Shown piece after piece: positions 25,474-34,421 of a stretch of 64,000 nt of DNA. The stretch is taken from positions 41,168 to 105,167 of the forward strand of contig JBEKVI010000008.1 in assembly GCA_049514215.1 (NCBI GenBank), in the 5' to 3' direction. How positions within the stretch are numbered: the stretch's first letter is position 1; each line of letters opens with the position of its first letter. This stretch comes from BOG-994 sp049514215. GTDB taxonomy: Bacteria; Pseudomonadota; Gammaproteobacteria; Burkholderiales; Burkholderiaceae_D. The position numbers and the translations under genes are program-made. The notes beneath the pieces are model-generated. The model saw nothing but the letters and a program-made list of their open reading frames with translations, searched no databases and was not told the DNA's origin.

Positions 25474-26008
25474 GCGCGCGGCAAAGGTGGGGTCGCAGGC
25501 CGCGCTTCGACCGTCGTCCCCACCCAAAAAAAGGGCGAGAACGTCTGCGACGCATCGTGGCCCATCGCTGGATGAGGAACGCCTAAAGCGCCTGCTCGGC
25601 TACAACCTGTCGCGGGCCGACATCCGCCTGCGCAAGGCCTTTAATCACCACATGGCCCATCTTCAGCTTCGGCCGGTCGAGTTCTCGGTGCTCGTCCTCA
25701 TTGCCTCGAACCCGCGGATCAACCAGAAGGAACTGGGCAAGGTACTCGACATCTCACCGCCCAATGTTGCCGTCCTTCTGGATCGGCTCTCCGAGCGCGG
25801 ATTGATCGAGCGGGTGCGCAGCAGCCTCGACCGTCGCAACCAGCATCTGCACCTGAAGCCCTCCGGCAAGGTGCTAGTCGCCCAGGCCGAGGACGTGGCA
25901 AGAACCATGGAGGATGCGGTCTTATCGGTCCTATCCGACGGCCAGCGCGCCTTGTTGACCGAGCTACTCCAAAAGCTTGCACAGGTACCTCTCGATTGGG
26001 CCGAATAG
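25445..26008 (+). CDS. MarR family transcriptional regulator
   Basis: 187 residues. A ~40-residue basic, Ser-rich N-terminus (MVSSSSSRTRRAAKV) precedes the MarR domain: LGYNLSRADIRLRKAFNHHM, LIASNPRINQKELGKVLDI with SPPNVAVLLDRLSERGLIE, and wing SLDRRNQHLHLKPSG. The start overlaps the end of the solute-binding gene by 29 bp; a start nearer 25560 is possible. It probably regulates its own operon (22940-26008) in response to an aromatic acid or its CoA ester. Confidence 0.87.
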   Translation: MVSSSSSRTRRAAKVGSQAALRPSSPPKKRARTSATHRGPSLDEERLKRLLGYNLSRADIRLRKAFNHHMAHLQLRPVEFSVLVLIASNPRINQKELGKVLDISPPNVAVLLDRLSERGLIERVRSSLDRRNQHLHLKPSGKVLVAQAEDVARTMEDAVLSVLSDGQRALLTELLQKLAQVPLDWAE

Positions 26009-26045
26009 CCGCGCGCGCACCCGTTCTGGACCGGCGGGCGCGTGT

Positions 26046-26408
26046 TTAACTAAAGCACACCGCCTCCAGATTGTGACCGCTCGGGTCGAACAGGAACGCC
26101 GCGTAGTACGTCGGTCCGTAGTCCGGACGCAGGCCCGGCTTACCATTGTCCCGGCCATGCGCGGCGATCCCTGCGGCATGGAATTGCCTTACCGCGGCCT
26201 GACTGTCTGCACGAAAGGCCAGATGCATGCCCTGGCCCACCGGACCTTCGTGCGCATAGAGCCACAGGGCGGGCGCCGCGGGCGGCCCAAACCCCGCATA
26301 GCCTTCGCCATCCGAGACCAGTTCATAGCCAAGCGCAGCCAACGTCTTTCGATAGAATTCCAGGCTCTTCGCCCAGTCATCAACCTTCAAGCCCACGTGA
26401 TCGAACAC
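26046..26408 (-). CDS. VOC/glyoxalase-fold protein
   Basis: 120 residues in one vicinal-oxygen-chelate module: MFDHVGLKVDDWAKSLEFYR, then YAGFGPPAAPALWLYAHEGP, HLAFRADSQAAVRQFHAAG and the last strand YYAAFLFDPSGHNLEAVC. His5 and the terminal Glu are in metal-ligand positions. Glyoxalase I, dioxygenases and bleomycin-resistance proteins all share this fold; the substrate is unknown. Downstream of the AraC regulator, same strand. Confidence 0.85.
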   Translation of the reverse strand: MFDHVGLKVDDWAKSLEFYRKTLAALGYELVSDGEGYAGFGPPAAPALWLYAHEGPVGQGMHLAFRADSQAAVRQFHAAGIAAHGRDNGKPGLRPDYGPTYYAAFLFDPSGHNLEAVCFS

Positions 26409-26446
26409 GGCACTCTCCTTGGAAGTGGAAGGAATCTGGCGACACT

Positions 26447-27292
26447 CTAGCGAGACTGCGCGATCCGTTCTTGGAAAATCTTGCGATCGCCGCGCGCCAT
26501 GCGGCGAAAGTCCAGGGGAGCAATGCCTGCGGCGCGATGAAAGCTGCGAACGAAATTCGACAGGTCCCCAAACCCGACGGCAAAAGCGATCTCGGTAACC
26601 GAGATTTCGGCCTCCTCGAGAAGTGCAGCAGCGCGTCTGAGCCGACTGCGAATGAGATATTGGTGCGGAGTCACGCCCAGACAGGCCGAGAAGATCCGCA
26701 AAAAATGGAAGGCGCTTAGATCCGCGCGCCGCGCGAGGCTCGCCAGATCAAGATCATCGGCGCTATGGGCCTCGATCCACAGTGCGGCTTCGACCGCGCG
26801 CCTGCGATCCCGAGACGCGGGCATGACGCGCGCCGGTTTGCGGTCGGCGAGAGTCTCGAGCACACGCGAGGCCAGCTGCAGGCCAATCTCATCGAGTTCA
26901 AGCGGGTTCTTTGGGCGCGCCGCCGTGCTTGCGAGTTCACCCAGCACGACCGTCTTCGCCATGGGCGGCAGCGCGCAGGAGCGCCAAGCCTTCAGCGCTG
27001 GCCCGATCGCATCGAGCACTTCGGGCGCGAAGGAGAATGCCAGGCATTGGTCGGCCCCCGCATGGTGGTCGTGGCTGCAAATGTATTCGTCGCCCGGACG
27101 ACCGATGAACAGGGACCCGGGAATTAATTCGAAATGAGAACCCTGGCAGCGGCATCCGAAGGCCCCCTCTTGTACGTAGGCGAGCGACCAGGCCTTGTGG
27201 ACTTCGACGAAGGGCGCGTCGAGGGCGCCGTTGGTACATCGATAGGCCGTGACCGACAGCGGCCCGTTCTTCAAGGTGTGCGCAGCGAGCAT
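26447..27292 (-). CDS. AraC family transcriptional regulator
   Basis: 281 residues from ATG 27292 (MLAAHTLKNGPLSVTAYR). A cupin-like sensor half (EVHKAWSLAYVQEGAFGC, PGSLFIGRPGDEYICSHDHH) is followed by two C-terminal HTH modules: DLDLASLARRADLSAFHFLR and EISVTEIAFAVGFGDLSNFV, then RSFHRAAGIAPLDFRR. The open frame continues to 27421, overlapping the enzyme gene upstream, and is not needed. It may regulate the adjacent VOC or dehydrogenase-like gene. Confidence 0.9.
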   Translation of the reverse strand: MLAAHTLKNGPLSVTAYRCTNGALDAPFVEVHKAWSLAYVQEGAFGCRCQGSHFELIPGSLFIGRPGDEYICSHDHHAGADQCLAFSFAPEVLDAIGPALKAWRSCALPPMAKTVVLGELASTAARPKNPLELDEIGLQLASRVLETLADRKPARVMPASRDRRRAVEAALWIEAHSADDLDLASLARRADLSAFHFLRIFSACLGVTPHQYLIRSRLRRAAALLEEAEISVTEIAFAVGFGDLSNFVRSFHRAAGIAPLDFRRMARGDRKIFQERIAQSR

Positions 27293-27326
27293 GCGAGGCG
27301 CGAGTTGCCCAGGGGAGCAGAGCGAG

Positions 27327-28478
27327 CTAGGTTCTGCCCTTACTCGGATTGATGAGATATTTGGCACCGGTGGCGCGCCGACCATAGGCCTGGATCTCCC
27401 CTGGATCGAGCGCTTCGGCAAGCGAGATTTCCCGCGCGTAGGTGCTCAGAAAAGTGGTCTTCAATTCGGAGGCAACGCGCGCCTTCAGGCGCGCGACCAC
27501 GTCCGGACCGCTTTTTTGCAGGAACGGAAAAAGCAGCCAGCCTCCGACCGACCACGTCATCCCGAAAGTACGCGCGATCACAGTAGGACTGGTGTCGAGT
27601 CCGCCATAGAGATAGACCTGCTTGTGGACATTGGAGCCGTAGCGGCTGTATTCCTTGGCGCTTTTTTGGATCGCGCTTTCCATCGCGCCTAGGATCTGCC
27701 CGGCCAGGGGCCCGCCTCCGATCGCATCGAACGCGAGCGTGGCGCCCGTGGCGGTCAGCGCCTCGGTGAGATCCGATAAGAAGCCAGGAGATTCGGTGCT
27801 CAACACCCAGGCCGCGCCCATCTTGCGCAGCAGATCCACCTGCTCTGACTTTCTGACGATATTGACCAGGGCGATCTGATCTTTCTGGCAGATGCGGTTC
27901 AACATCTGGCCCAGGTTGGACGCCGCGGCGGTATGCACCAGGGCGGTGTGACCTTCGCGTCGCATGGTCTCGACCATGCCAAGCGCCGTGAGCGGATTCA
28001 CGAAGCACGATGCACCTTCAGAGGGTTTGGTTCCCTCGGGTAGCAGGAGGCACTGTTCCACCGGAAGACACCGGTACTCCGCATACATGGCGCCTCCCAA
28101 TACCGCGACTGTTTTTCCCAGGAGCGCCTGAGCCTGCGCCGAGGTCCCGGCATCCACGACCATGCCTGCCCCCTCGTTGCCCACAGGCAGGGACTGATCG
28201 AGCCTGCCGGACAGGCTCTTCAGGGCGGCTTCGGGAACGCGGGCCGTAACCTTCGGGTGGGAGGGCGTGCCGACCGATCGGGCCGTCGTCATGTCAGCAG
28301 GCCCGAAGAGCAGTCCGATGTCCGACGGATTCAAGGGCGAAGCTTCAACGCGGACCAACACTTCATTGGGTCCGGGCCGGGGGGTCTCGACCTCGACGAG
28401 CGAGAGTTCGAGCTCGCCAGAACGGGTGATAAGCGAGCGAAGCTGCAATCCGGTTCGTGCCGATTCCTGGGTAGCCAT
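27327..28478 (-). CDS. Zinc-binding-dehydrogenase superfamily oxidoreductase (quinone-reductase-like MDR)
   Basis: 383 residues. GroES-like N-terminal domain: RPGPNEVLVRVEASPLNPSD and LPVGNEGAGMVVDAGTSAQA. The Rossmann domain is VHTAAASNLGQMLNRICQ, and the last part includes FDAIGGGPLAGQILGAMES. The structural and catalytic zinc ligands of classical alcohol dehydrogenases are absent, so it is probably an NADPH-dependent quinone or enoyl reductase. Downstream of a Gly-rich lipoprotein gene and upstream of AraC. Confidence 0.87.
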   Translation of the reverse strand: MATQESARTGLQLRSLITRSGELELSLVEVETPRPGPNEVLVRVEASPLNPSDIGLLFGPADMTTARSVGTPSHPKVTARVPEAALKSLSGRLDQSLPVGNEGAGMVVDAGTSAQAQALLGKTVAVLGGAMYAEYRCLPVEQCLLLPEGTKPSEGASCFVNPLTALGMVETMRREGHTALVHTAAASNLGQMLNRICQKDQIALVNIVRKSEQVDLLRKMGAAWVLSTESPGFLSDLTEALTATGATLAFDAIGGGPLAGQILGAMESAIQKSAKEYSRYGSNVHKQVYLYGGLDTSPTVIARTFGMTWSVGGWLLFPFLQKSGPDVVARLKARVASELKTTFLSTYAREISLAEALDPGEIQAYGRRATGAKYLINPSKGRT

Positions 28479-28625
28479 CGATGGTGTCCTTGTTGGATTG
28501 CGAGATCAAAAAGTCGGGGCGAGGGGGCGCCCGATCTGTGTCGCGCTCTGCGCCGGCAGAGGTTGCGGCGCTTTCAAAAAGGATACACGCTTAGCGGCAA
28601 GAGCGTCTTGGAGCGCGCGGCCGTT

Positions 28626-28647
28626 AGGGTCCGCTCGCGCGGACCCT
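28626..28647 (-). terminator. Strong hairpin after the Gly-rich lipoprotein gene
   Basis: AGGGTCCGC, loop TCGC (on + strand), GCGGACCCT: a perfect 9-bp GC-rich stem whose edge is 5 bp past the lipoprotein stop codon. No U-run follows on the minus strand, so it may be a terminator with rho help or an mRNA 3'-end stabiliser. Confidence 0.5.
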
Positions 28648-28652
28648 GGACA

Positions 28653-29039
28653 TCAATGATGCGAGCCGCCCCCGCCTCCGCCGCCTCCGCCGTGGCCGCC
28701 GCCACCGGCGCCACCGCCCGTCCCATGTCCGCCCGCGCTACGACCGGGAAGCGAGGGAACGCCGCGCGAGGACGCCGCCGGCTGATAGGCATGCGGAGAA
28801 GGTCTTAAGCCTGCTGGAGGTGGACCGTGGCCTTCGTCGCGACCCCGCCCGGGCCCGACGTAATAGTTCGGACCCCATCCGCCGTAGTCGTATCCATAAG
28901 GCTCGTAGTAGTCGCCACCAAAACCGACCTCACCACCGTAGCCCCCGCCGGGCTCAACCGCGCAGCCCGGAGCGACCAGAGCGGGTAAAGCGACGGCAAA
29001 CGACACCAAGAGAACGCGCATGAACGCTGCTGGTTTCAT
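28653..29039 (-). CDS. Small Gly-rich lipoprotein, unknown function
   Basis: 128 residues. Signal sequence MRVLLVSFAVALPALVAPGC (from Met7; the frame begins MKPAAF) ends with a lipobox-like APGC. The mature chain is rich in Gly, Tyr and Pro (GGGYGGEVGFGGDYYEPY) and ends in a Gly/His tract (GGHGTGGGAGGGGHGGGG, SHH). The low-complexity tail could bind metal or be disordered. Its ATG overlaps the stop of the upstream double-VOC gene (ATGA), so the two are coupled. Confidence 0.72.
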   Translation of the reverse strand: MKPAAFMRVLLVSFAVALPALVAPGCAVEPGGGYGGEVGFGGDYYEPYGYDYGGWGPNYYVGPGRGRDEGHGPPPAGLRPSPHAYQPAASSRGVPSLPGRSAGGHGTGGGAGGGGHGGGGGGGGGSHH

Positions 29040-30019
29040 TGCGAGACCTCCTTGCTATCGTTCTCGGTCCATTCCAGAAGTCCGAAGGGCGCGCCCAGGG
29101 GATCGGCGACGACGGCGACCTTGCCGCCGTGGCGATCCAGATGCGGGGGAATCAGGACCCGGCCTCCTAAGGCCGAGACCTTCGCCGTGGCCTCGTCGGC
29201 GTTATCGACGCGCACATAGTTCATCCAGTGGGCGTGGGCGTGGGGTCGATTGGCAGGAAGCGCATTAGCGCTCGCTCGCGCGTAATTCTCGGTCGCCAGG
29301 AGCAAGTGCTCGCTGCTGGGGTCGGTCGACAGATCAAAGACTTCGTACTTGAAAAGCGTCTGGTAGAACGCGGCATCGGTATCGGGGTCCTGGGCGATGA
29401 GCGAACTCCAGATCCAGGTGCCCGGTTCGGGCAGGACATCGGGAGGATCACCGCTACTGGAAGCCAGCACGGCAAATGGTGCCCCTTGGGGATCGGCAAG
29501 GAAGACCTCGCGGCCCCGGCCGGGAATGTCCTTGGGCCCAAAGAGCACCTTGGCTCCGTGCTGGACCGCCAGATTCTTGGCGGCATCGACATCGGGCGCC
29601 GCGATGAACGACATCCAGGCCGATTGCTTGGTCACGCCTGTGGGCACGCTGCGTTCGACCATGCCCGCGACCGGCTGCCCGGCGAGATAGGCTTCGGAAT
29701 ACGCGATGCCTCCCACCGAGAGATTCTGGAAGGTCCAGCCGAAAAGGCCACCGTAGAAGCGCTGCGCCTGGGCCAGATTCGGTGTAACGAGTTGAACGAA
29801 GATGACCTTGCCCTCGTGGTGCTCCTGAGTGGCCGGCTGAGCGATCGCGGGCAAACTCGGGCTTTGTGCCTGCGCGGCTGCACCAGCGAGTAAGCCCAGC
29901 AGGGCGATAATCACACCCGGCATGCGCCGTTGCCGTCGTACAGAGGGCCGGACGCGAGCGCCGCCCGATCCCTCGCGGAAGTCGGCTTCGGGCGCTCGGT
30001 CGGTGGGGATCCATAGCAT
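29036..30019 (-). CDS. Exported protein with two VOC (glyoxalase-like) domains
   Basis: 327 residues from ATG 30019, which has CAGGAGA 8 bp upstream. A ~32-residue basic, charged leader (ending VRRQRR) precedes a signal-like MPGVIIALLGLLAGAAAQA, suggesting export with a long n-region; a start at 29923 directly before the hydrophobic part is the alternative. Two VOC modules: VIFVQLVTPNLAQAQRFYG...DPQGAPFAVL and WSSLIAQDPDTDAAFYQTLF...DPLGAPFGLLEW. Exported VOC proteins are uncommon. Translationally coupled to the Gly-rich lipoprotein. Confidence 0.8.
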   Translation of the reverse strand: MLWIPTDRAPEADFREGSGGARVRPSVRRQRRMPGVIIALLGLLAGAAAQAQSPSLPAIAQPATQEHHEGKVIFVQLVTPNLAQAQRFYGGLFGWTFQNLSVGGIAYSEAYLAGQPVAGMVERSVPTGVTKQSAWMSFIAAPDVDAAKNLAVQHGAKVLFGPKDIPGRGREVFLADPQGAPFAVLASSSGDPPDVLPEPGTWIWSSLIAQDPDTDAAFYQTLFKYEVFDLSTDPSSEHLLLATENYARASANALPANRPHAHAHWMNYVRVDNADEATAKVSALGGRVLIPPHLDRHGGKVAVVADPLGAPFGLLEWTENDSKEVSQ

Positions 30020-30260
30020 GGCGGTTCTCCTGGCTCGCGGCTTTGGACCCCTCTGGGCCTCGGAAGCGCTGGCATTATTTGGTGGGCGGTTTCGCCTCGT
30101 CGCGCAAACGGCACCACGGCAGGGTTTCCATTTCGCGTCCAAGGTCGCGCGCAAGCCCCATGCCCGAGCCATGAAGTCTCCGTAGGGGTTTGCCCGCGGA
30201 CGTCGCCGCGGTGCATCTCGCACGCGCTTTTTGCGCAATGCGCCGGGCGAGAGCCTCCGT

Positions 30261-30734
30261 CTAGGCGCTCTCGAACGCCTTTTGCAGGGTGGGCAAGTCG
30301 AGCTTTTTCATCGACATCATGGCGCTCATCGCCCGCTGAACCGCCGCCCGGTCGGGATCGCTGAGCAACGCGATGAAGGCGCGCGGAACCACCTGCCAGG
30401 AAACGCCATAGCGGTCGGTCAGCCAGCCGCACTGGACCTCGGAGCCGCCTTCGATAAGACGTGCCCAGATCGCATCGAGCTCTTCCTGGGAATCACAGTA
30501 GGCGACAAACGAGATTGCGTGGGTGAATGGCTGGTCCGGACCCGCGTTCAAGCCGACAAACTCGCGCCCATCGAGGACAAAGCGCACGGTCATGACGCTG
30601 CCCGCCGGGCCTGGCATGCCCTCTGGATAGTAAGTGGTCTCGAGGATCCTGGAGTTCTTGAAAATGCCGACGTAGAACAAGGCCGCTTCTGCGGCCTGGC
30701 CGTTGAACCACAGACAAGGGCTCATGTTTTGCAT
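30261..30734 (-). CDS. PhnB-like VOC protein (3-dmu-9_3-mt family)
   Basis: 157 residues beginning MQNMSPCLWFNGQAAEAALF. The remaining family pattern is clear: NSRILETTYYPEGMPGPAG, SVMTVRFVLDGREFVGLNAGP, DSQEELDAIWARLIEGG, CGWLTDRYGVSWQVVP and KAFESA-type end (MMSMKKLDLPTLQKAFE). The ATG at 30734 is preferred over 30761. Function of PhnB-like proteins is unproven in general. It lies 84 bp after the molybdopterin oxidoreductase on the same strand. Confidence 0.88.
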   Translation of the reverse strand: MQNMSPCLWFNGQAAEAALFYVGIFKNSRILETTYYPEGMPGPAGSVMTVRFVLDGREFVGLNAGPDQPFTHAISFVAYCDSQEELDAIWARLIEGGSEVQCGWLTDRYGVSWQVVPRAFIALLSDPDRAAVQRAMSAMMSMKKLDLPTLQKAFESA

Positions 30735-30818
30735 GTCGTAAGCTCCATCGGTGTGGGGCACGTCATCCCCGAAGACAGGGGACAGCCCCTCAGTCGCGCA
30801 AGTCGCGCCGGGCCAACG

Positions 30819-32864
30819 CTAGGCCGGCTCCACGTCAACGAAGGTGCGAAAGCTTGCCTGCCCCGCCGAAAACCCGAACACATCGACGGCATGGACTGGC
30901 AGCACCGCGGTGTTCTCGGTGAGGCGATTCAATCCAGGCCAACCATCTCGCATCCACACGGTACCCGAGGGGATGCGGTCGGTCACGTGCGCCCGCCCCA
31001 CCAGACTGCCGCGGGCGTTGAAGATCCGGATCGGCTCGCCGTCTTCGAGTCCTCGGCTGTGCGCATCGGCGATTCCGATCCAAAGGGACGGCTCCTTCTC
31101 GCGCTTGGCCAGAGTCGGAAGCACGCGGCCATTATTGTAGAAACCGTGAAAATGGGAAAGCGTGCGGCCTTGCGTTAACGCGAGGGGATAAGCCGCCATT
31201 GCCCCCGCACTGGGGCGCGTGGGCGCCGTGTAGCCGGGTAGCGCGGCCAGTCCCAAACCGAGCGCGAGTTCCGAATAGAATTCGACCTTCTTTGAAGGCG
31301 TGTCGAAGCGCAGATCCGGATTGGCGACGTGCGAGATATGGAGCGCACGAATCCCGTCTTCGGCGCGCAGAGCCGCAACCGTCGCCCGGCCGGTGCAAGG
31401 ATGGTCAAGAATGGCATCGATCATCGCTTCTTCAGAGGGCCATGCATCAAATCCATCGAGCCCGAGACGTCGGGCAAGTTCCGTTACGATCTGATGGACC
31501 GAGCGCGCTTCGCCAGGAACCTCGAGCGCTTTTTCCATCAGATAGAGGTGGGTGTGGGTCATTTTGCAGCCGACTTCCTCGAGCCAGGCGGTGCCCGGCA
31601 GGACGATGTCGGCAAAGCGTCTTGCGGTATCGTTTAGAAAAAGGTCGTAGCTCACCACCAACTCGGTTGTGGCGAGCCCCTCCTCGAGTGCGCCTGCATC
31701 GGCAAATGAGGAGAGCATGTTGGTTCCCATGAGCAGGAGCGTCTTTACGCGCCGATCGCGCAACGCCTGGGTGACTTCGGACATCTGGCTCGGTACGGGC
31801 ATCGGGCGGGTTCGACGCTCGCTAGCGACGATGCTGCCCAGACCCCGGCCGTGGGCTGAACTGCCGTGGCGTGGACCCAGGCCGCCACCAGGGATGCCGA
31901 GGTTTCCGCTCAATGCAGGCAGGCATGCAATGGCGCGCGCCGCTTCCCAGCCGTTGTCGCCCTTGTGCATGGAGCTGCCGCCCAGAACGATCATCCCCGG
32001 ACGGCACCGCGCGTAGCGACGCGCGAGTCCCACGATCTGCTCGGCGGACACGCCTGTGACCTGCGAGGCCCACTTGGGAGGAAACGCTTTGACGTGCTCT
32101 TTCAACGCCCCGAAGCCCACGGCGTGGTGCGTTGTGGTCTGGCGATCGTACAGGTCCTCAGCACAAATGACGTGCATGAGAGCGAGCGCAAGCGCAGCGT
32201 CGGTGCCGGGGCGAACGAGAAGGACCTCGTCGGACTTGTGGGCGGTCTCGGTGCCTCGCACTTCGATGGTCACGATATAGGCGCCGCGCGCTTTGGCCTT
32301 GAGCAGATGGCGCGCCGTATTGGGCTGGCTGGCCAGGTTCGCGGCCCATAGGATGACGAGTTCGGAGTGCTCACCCAGATCCTCTTTGGTGTGGGTCTCG
32401 AGCATCCCCGTAAGACCCAGTCCGAACGCGCCCAGGCCCCAGCAGATCATGGTCGGGTTCCAGAAACTGGACCCATGAAAATTGGCGAAGCGGGCGAGCA
32501 ACTGGGCACTGATCCGGGTCCCGTAGTTGGTTGTCAAGACACCGTGGCCGGGCCAGATTCCGACCGACTCGGGATCGCGCATGTGCGAGGCGATCCGGGT
32601 GAGCGCCTCCTCCCAGGTGCATTGGCGCAGCGGCTCGCTGCGTCCATCGCGCATCAACGGATACAAAAGGCGCTCCGGATTGTCGATCACCTCGCGGGAG
32701 GCCTGTCCGCGAACGCAAAGAAATCCCTGGCTGTCCGGATTGGCCTTGTCGCCCCTAACGCTCACCAAACGCCCGTCGGCGACTTCGGCGAGCATGCCGC
32801 ACAGTGTCGGATGACAGTTCATGGGACACATGGTCCGCACGAGTCTTGACGAGTCCTCAGCCAC
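30819..32864 (-). CDS. Molybdopterin (Mo-bisPGD) oxidoreductase, single subunit
   Basis: 681 residues of the DMSO-reductase superfamily. An N-terminal [4Fe-4S] site is seen in TMCPMNCHPTLCG...GFLCVRG (C-x3-C-x4-C-x26-C type). Cofactor-binding segments include SVGIWPGHGVLTTNYG, LGAFGLGLTG, VILWAANLASQPNTARHLL, and IVLGGSSMHKGDNGWEAARA. The C-terminal barrel holds LALTQGRTLSHFHGFYNNG. No Tat signal is visible, so it is probably cytoplasmic. No electron-transfer subunits are adjacent. Formate, thiosulfate or an organic substrate are possible; the next gene upstream encodes an OFA-type carrier. Confidence 0.9.
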   Translation of the reverse strand: MAEDSSRLVRTMCPMNCHPTLCGMLAEVADGRLVSVRGDKANPDSQGFLCVRGQASREVIDNPERLLYPLMRDGRSEPLRQCTWEEALTRIASHMRDPESVGIWPGHGVLTTNYGTRISAQLLARFANFHGSSFWNPTMICWGLGAFGLGLTGMLETHTKEDLGEHSELVILWAANLASQPNTARHLLKAKARGAYIVTIEVRGTETAHKSDEVLLVRPGTDAALALALMHVICAEDLYDRQTTTHHAVGFGALKEHVKAFPPKWASQVTGVSAEQIVGLARRYARCRPGMIVLGGSSMHKGDNGWEAARAIACLPALSGNLGIPGGGLGPRHGSSAHGRGLGSIVASERRTRPMPVPSQMSEVTQALRDRRVKTLLLMGTNMLSSFADAGALEEGLATTELVVSYDLFLNDTARRFADIVLPGTAWLEEVGCKMTHTHLYLMEKALEVPGEARSVHQIVTELARRLGLDGFDAWPSEEAMIDAILDHPCTGRATVAALRAEDGIRALHISHVANPDLRFDTPSKKVEFYSELALGLGLAALPGYTAPTRPSAGAMAAYPLALTQGRTLSHFHGFYNNGRVLPTLAKREKEPSLWIGIADAHSRGLEDGEPIRIFNARGSLVGRAHVTDRIPSGTVWMRDGWPGLNRLTENTAVLPVHAVDVFGFSAGQASFRTFVDVEPA

Positions 32865-32982
32865 AGTGGGCTCCTTAACGGGGGGCGGTCTTGGGATTGA
32901 TTGGCATCGACGTGCCCAAGATCACTTTAGCATGCGAGTCGGATGGGGCTTGCACACCAAGGCAGACTGGAAAGCGCTCGTC

Positions 32983-34248
32983 CTAGACCGGCTTTAAGGC
33001 CCTCGGATAAAACGCCATGATGCCCGCCGCCAGGACATTGGCTGCGACACTCGCTGCGATCGGCCATGCGTAGCTTTTGCTGGCGTCAAAGATGAAGCCC
33101 GCCGCACTGGGTCCGATCAACGTTCCAAGGCCCGCGCTGGTGTAGAGAAGACCAATGATGGCACCGACGTTGCGTCCTCCGAAGGAGTCCATGACGACGG
33201 TGGGCAAGATCGCGACCCATCCCCCGTAGAACACCCCGTAGATGCAGGCGAAAAGAGCGAGTGACCAGAACGCCTCCGAGAACTCCCACAGCCCCAGGGA
33301 GCAAGCCATGCCAAAGAAAGTGGCCAGCATTGCGCGCTCGCGTCCCATCCGGTCGGCGACTCCGCCGAGAAAAAAGCGCCCCGCAGTACTGCCGATGCCG
33401 ATCATGCCGACGAGAAGTGCGGCCGAAGTCGGGGATACGCCGTGATCGATGGCGTAGGGAGCAAGATGAACGAACGGCACGAAGATCCCCAAGGCGCAGC
33501 TGAGGCACGACAGGTAAAGGACGACAAAGCGCCGCGAGCGGACCGCCTCGGTGACCGACATTCCGGTCCCGGGCTTGGGACCGGGTTGCGCTTTGGGGGG
33601 ATCTCCATCCGGTTCCAGTCCGCGCGACTTGGGGTCGCGCTCGATGAGCAGCGACAGGCTAACGCCCACGACAACAGCAAAAGCCCCGAGCGCAAAGTAA
33701 GCATCGCGCCAACCCATCCATTCAATCAGCCGCGTGGCCAAAGCGGGCATGACAAGCGTGCCCATACCGATGCCACTGACCGCCAAGCCCGAGGCGAATC
33801 CGCGCCTTCGAAGAAACCAGCGCTGAACCGCGCCGAGTACCGGAACATAGGAAATCCCGACACCCACACCGACCCCCAGGCCGTAGGCCACGTAGACTTC
33901 CGTAAGCGTTCTTGCAAGTCCCGCCAGGACGAGACCGGCGCCTAAGAAGAGCATTCCCAACGCCGCAAAGGCACGCGCGCCGTAGCGATCAGCCAGGGGC
34001 CCGCTCACGACCCCAAGGCTGAAATAGAGAAAGGCCGCCAGCGAAAACACGAGCGAGACCGAACCGCGCGAAGCGGCGAATTCGCGCTGCAAAGGGCCCA
34101 CGAAGGCGCTAAACGTGTAAGTGCAGCCAAATCCCACAAACATGACCGCAAACGACGCCAGAACGACCCACCAGCCATAAAAGATGGCGGTTTTTGGGGC
34201 GCTCACGTCGGGCCCATTTCGCGCACGCTCTGAGACTGAAGCTCTCAT
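32983..34248 (-). CDS. MFS transporter, oxalate/formate antiporter (OFA)-like
   Basis: 421 residues from ATG 34248 (AAGGACGAG 4 bp upstream; the frame stays open to 34374). Twelve predicted helices; first is IFYGWWVVLASFAVMFVGFG, followed by TFSAFVGPLQREFAASRGSV and the MFS loop GPLADRYGARAFAALGML. Second-half loop: GGVADRMGRERAMLATFF. This N-terminus is typical of OxlT/OFA and monocarboxylate-like carriers. Located directly upstream of the Mo oxidoreductase on the same strand, so an organic-acid substrate such as formate or oxalate is an attractive guess only. Confidence 0.87.
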   Translation of the reverse strand: MRASVSERARNGPDVSAPKTAIFYGWWVVLASFAVMFVGFGCTYTFSAFVGPLQREFAASRGSVSLVFSLAAFLYFSLGVVSGPLADRYGARAFAALGMLFLGAGLVLAGLARTLTEVYVAYGLGVGVGVGISYVPVLGAVQRWFLRRRGFASGLAVSGIGMGTLVMPALATRLIEWMGWRDAYFALGAFAVVVGVSLSLLIERDPKSRGLEPDGDPPKAQPGPKPGTGMSVTEAVRSRRFVVLYLSCLSCALGIFVPFVHLAPYAIDHGVSPTSAALLVGMIGIGSTAGRFFLGGVADRMGRERAMLATFFGMACSLGLWEFSEAFWSLALFACIYGVFYGGWVAILPTVVMDSFGGRNVGAIIGLLYTSAGLGTLIGPSAAGFIFDASKSYAWPIAASVAANVLAAGIMAFYPRALKPV

Positions 34249-34421
34249 TGATCTCGTCCTTTTGTTTCTGCCGCCTGCTGACGCTTCTCGTACGGTCGAA
34301 CCCGGGGTCTGCGCAGGCGCGCCTCCATGAGGAGCGGCGCAGAATCCAGACCGATGGCATCGGCGGCATGGCAAGCATTCTCGGACGGGAGTAACATCAG
34401 CATTTCATGCAAGGATTAAAT

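Noticed and set aside
30231..31178. 315-codon plus-strand frame opposite the PhnB-like and Mo oxidoreductase genes
   Set aside because: Spans two antisense genes and their gap; no domain.
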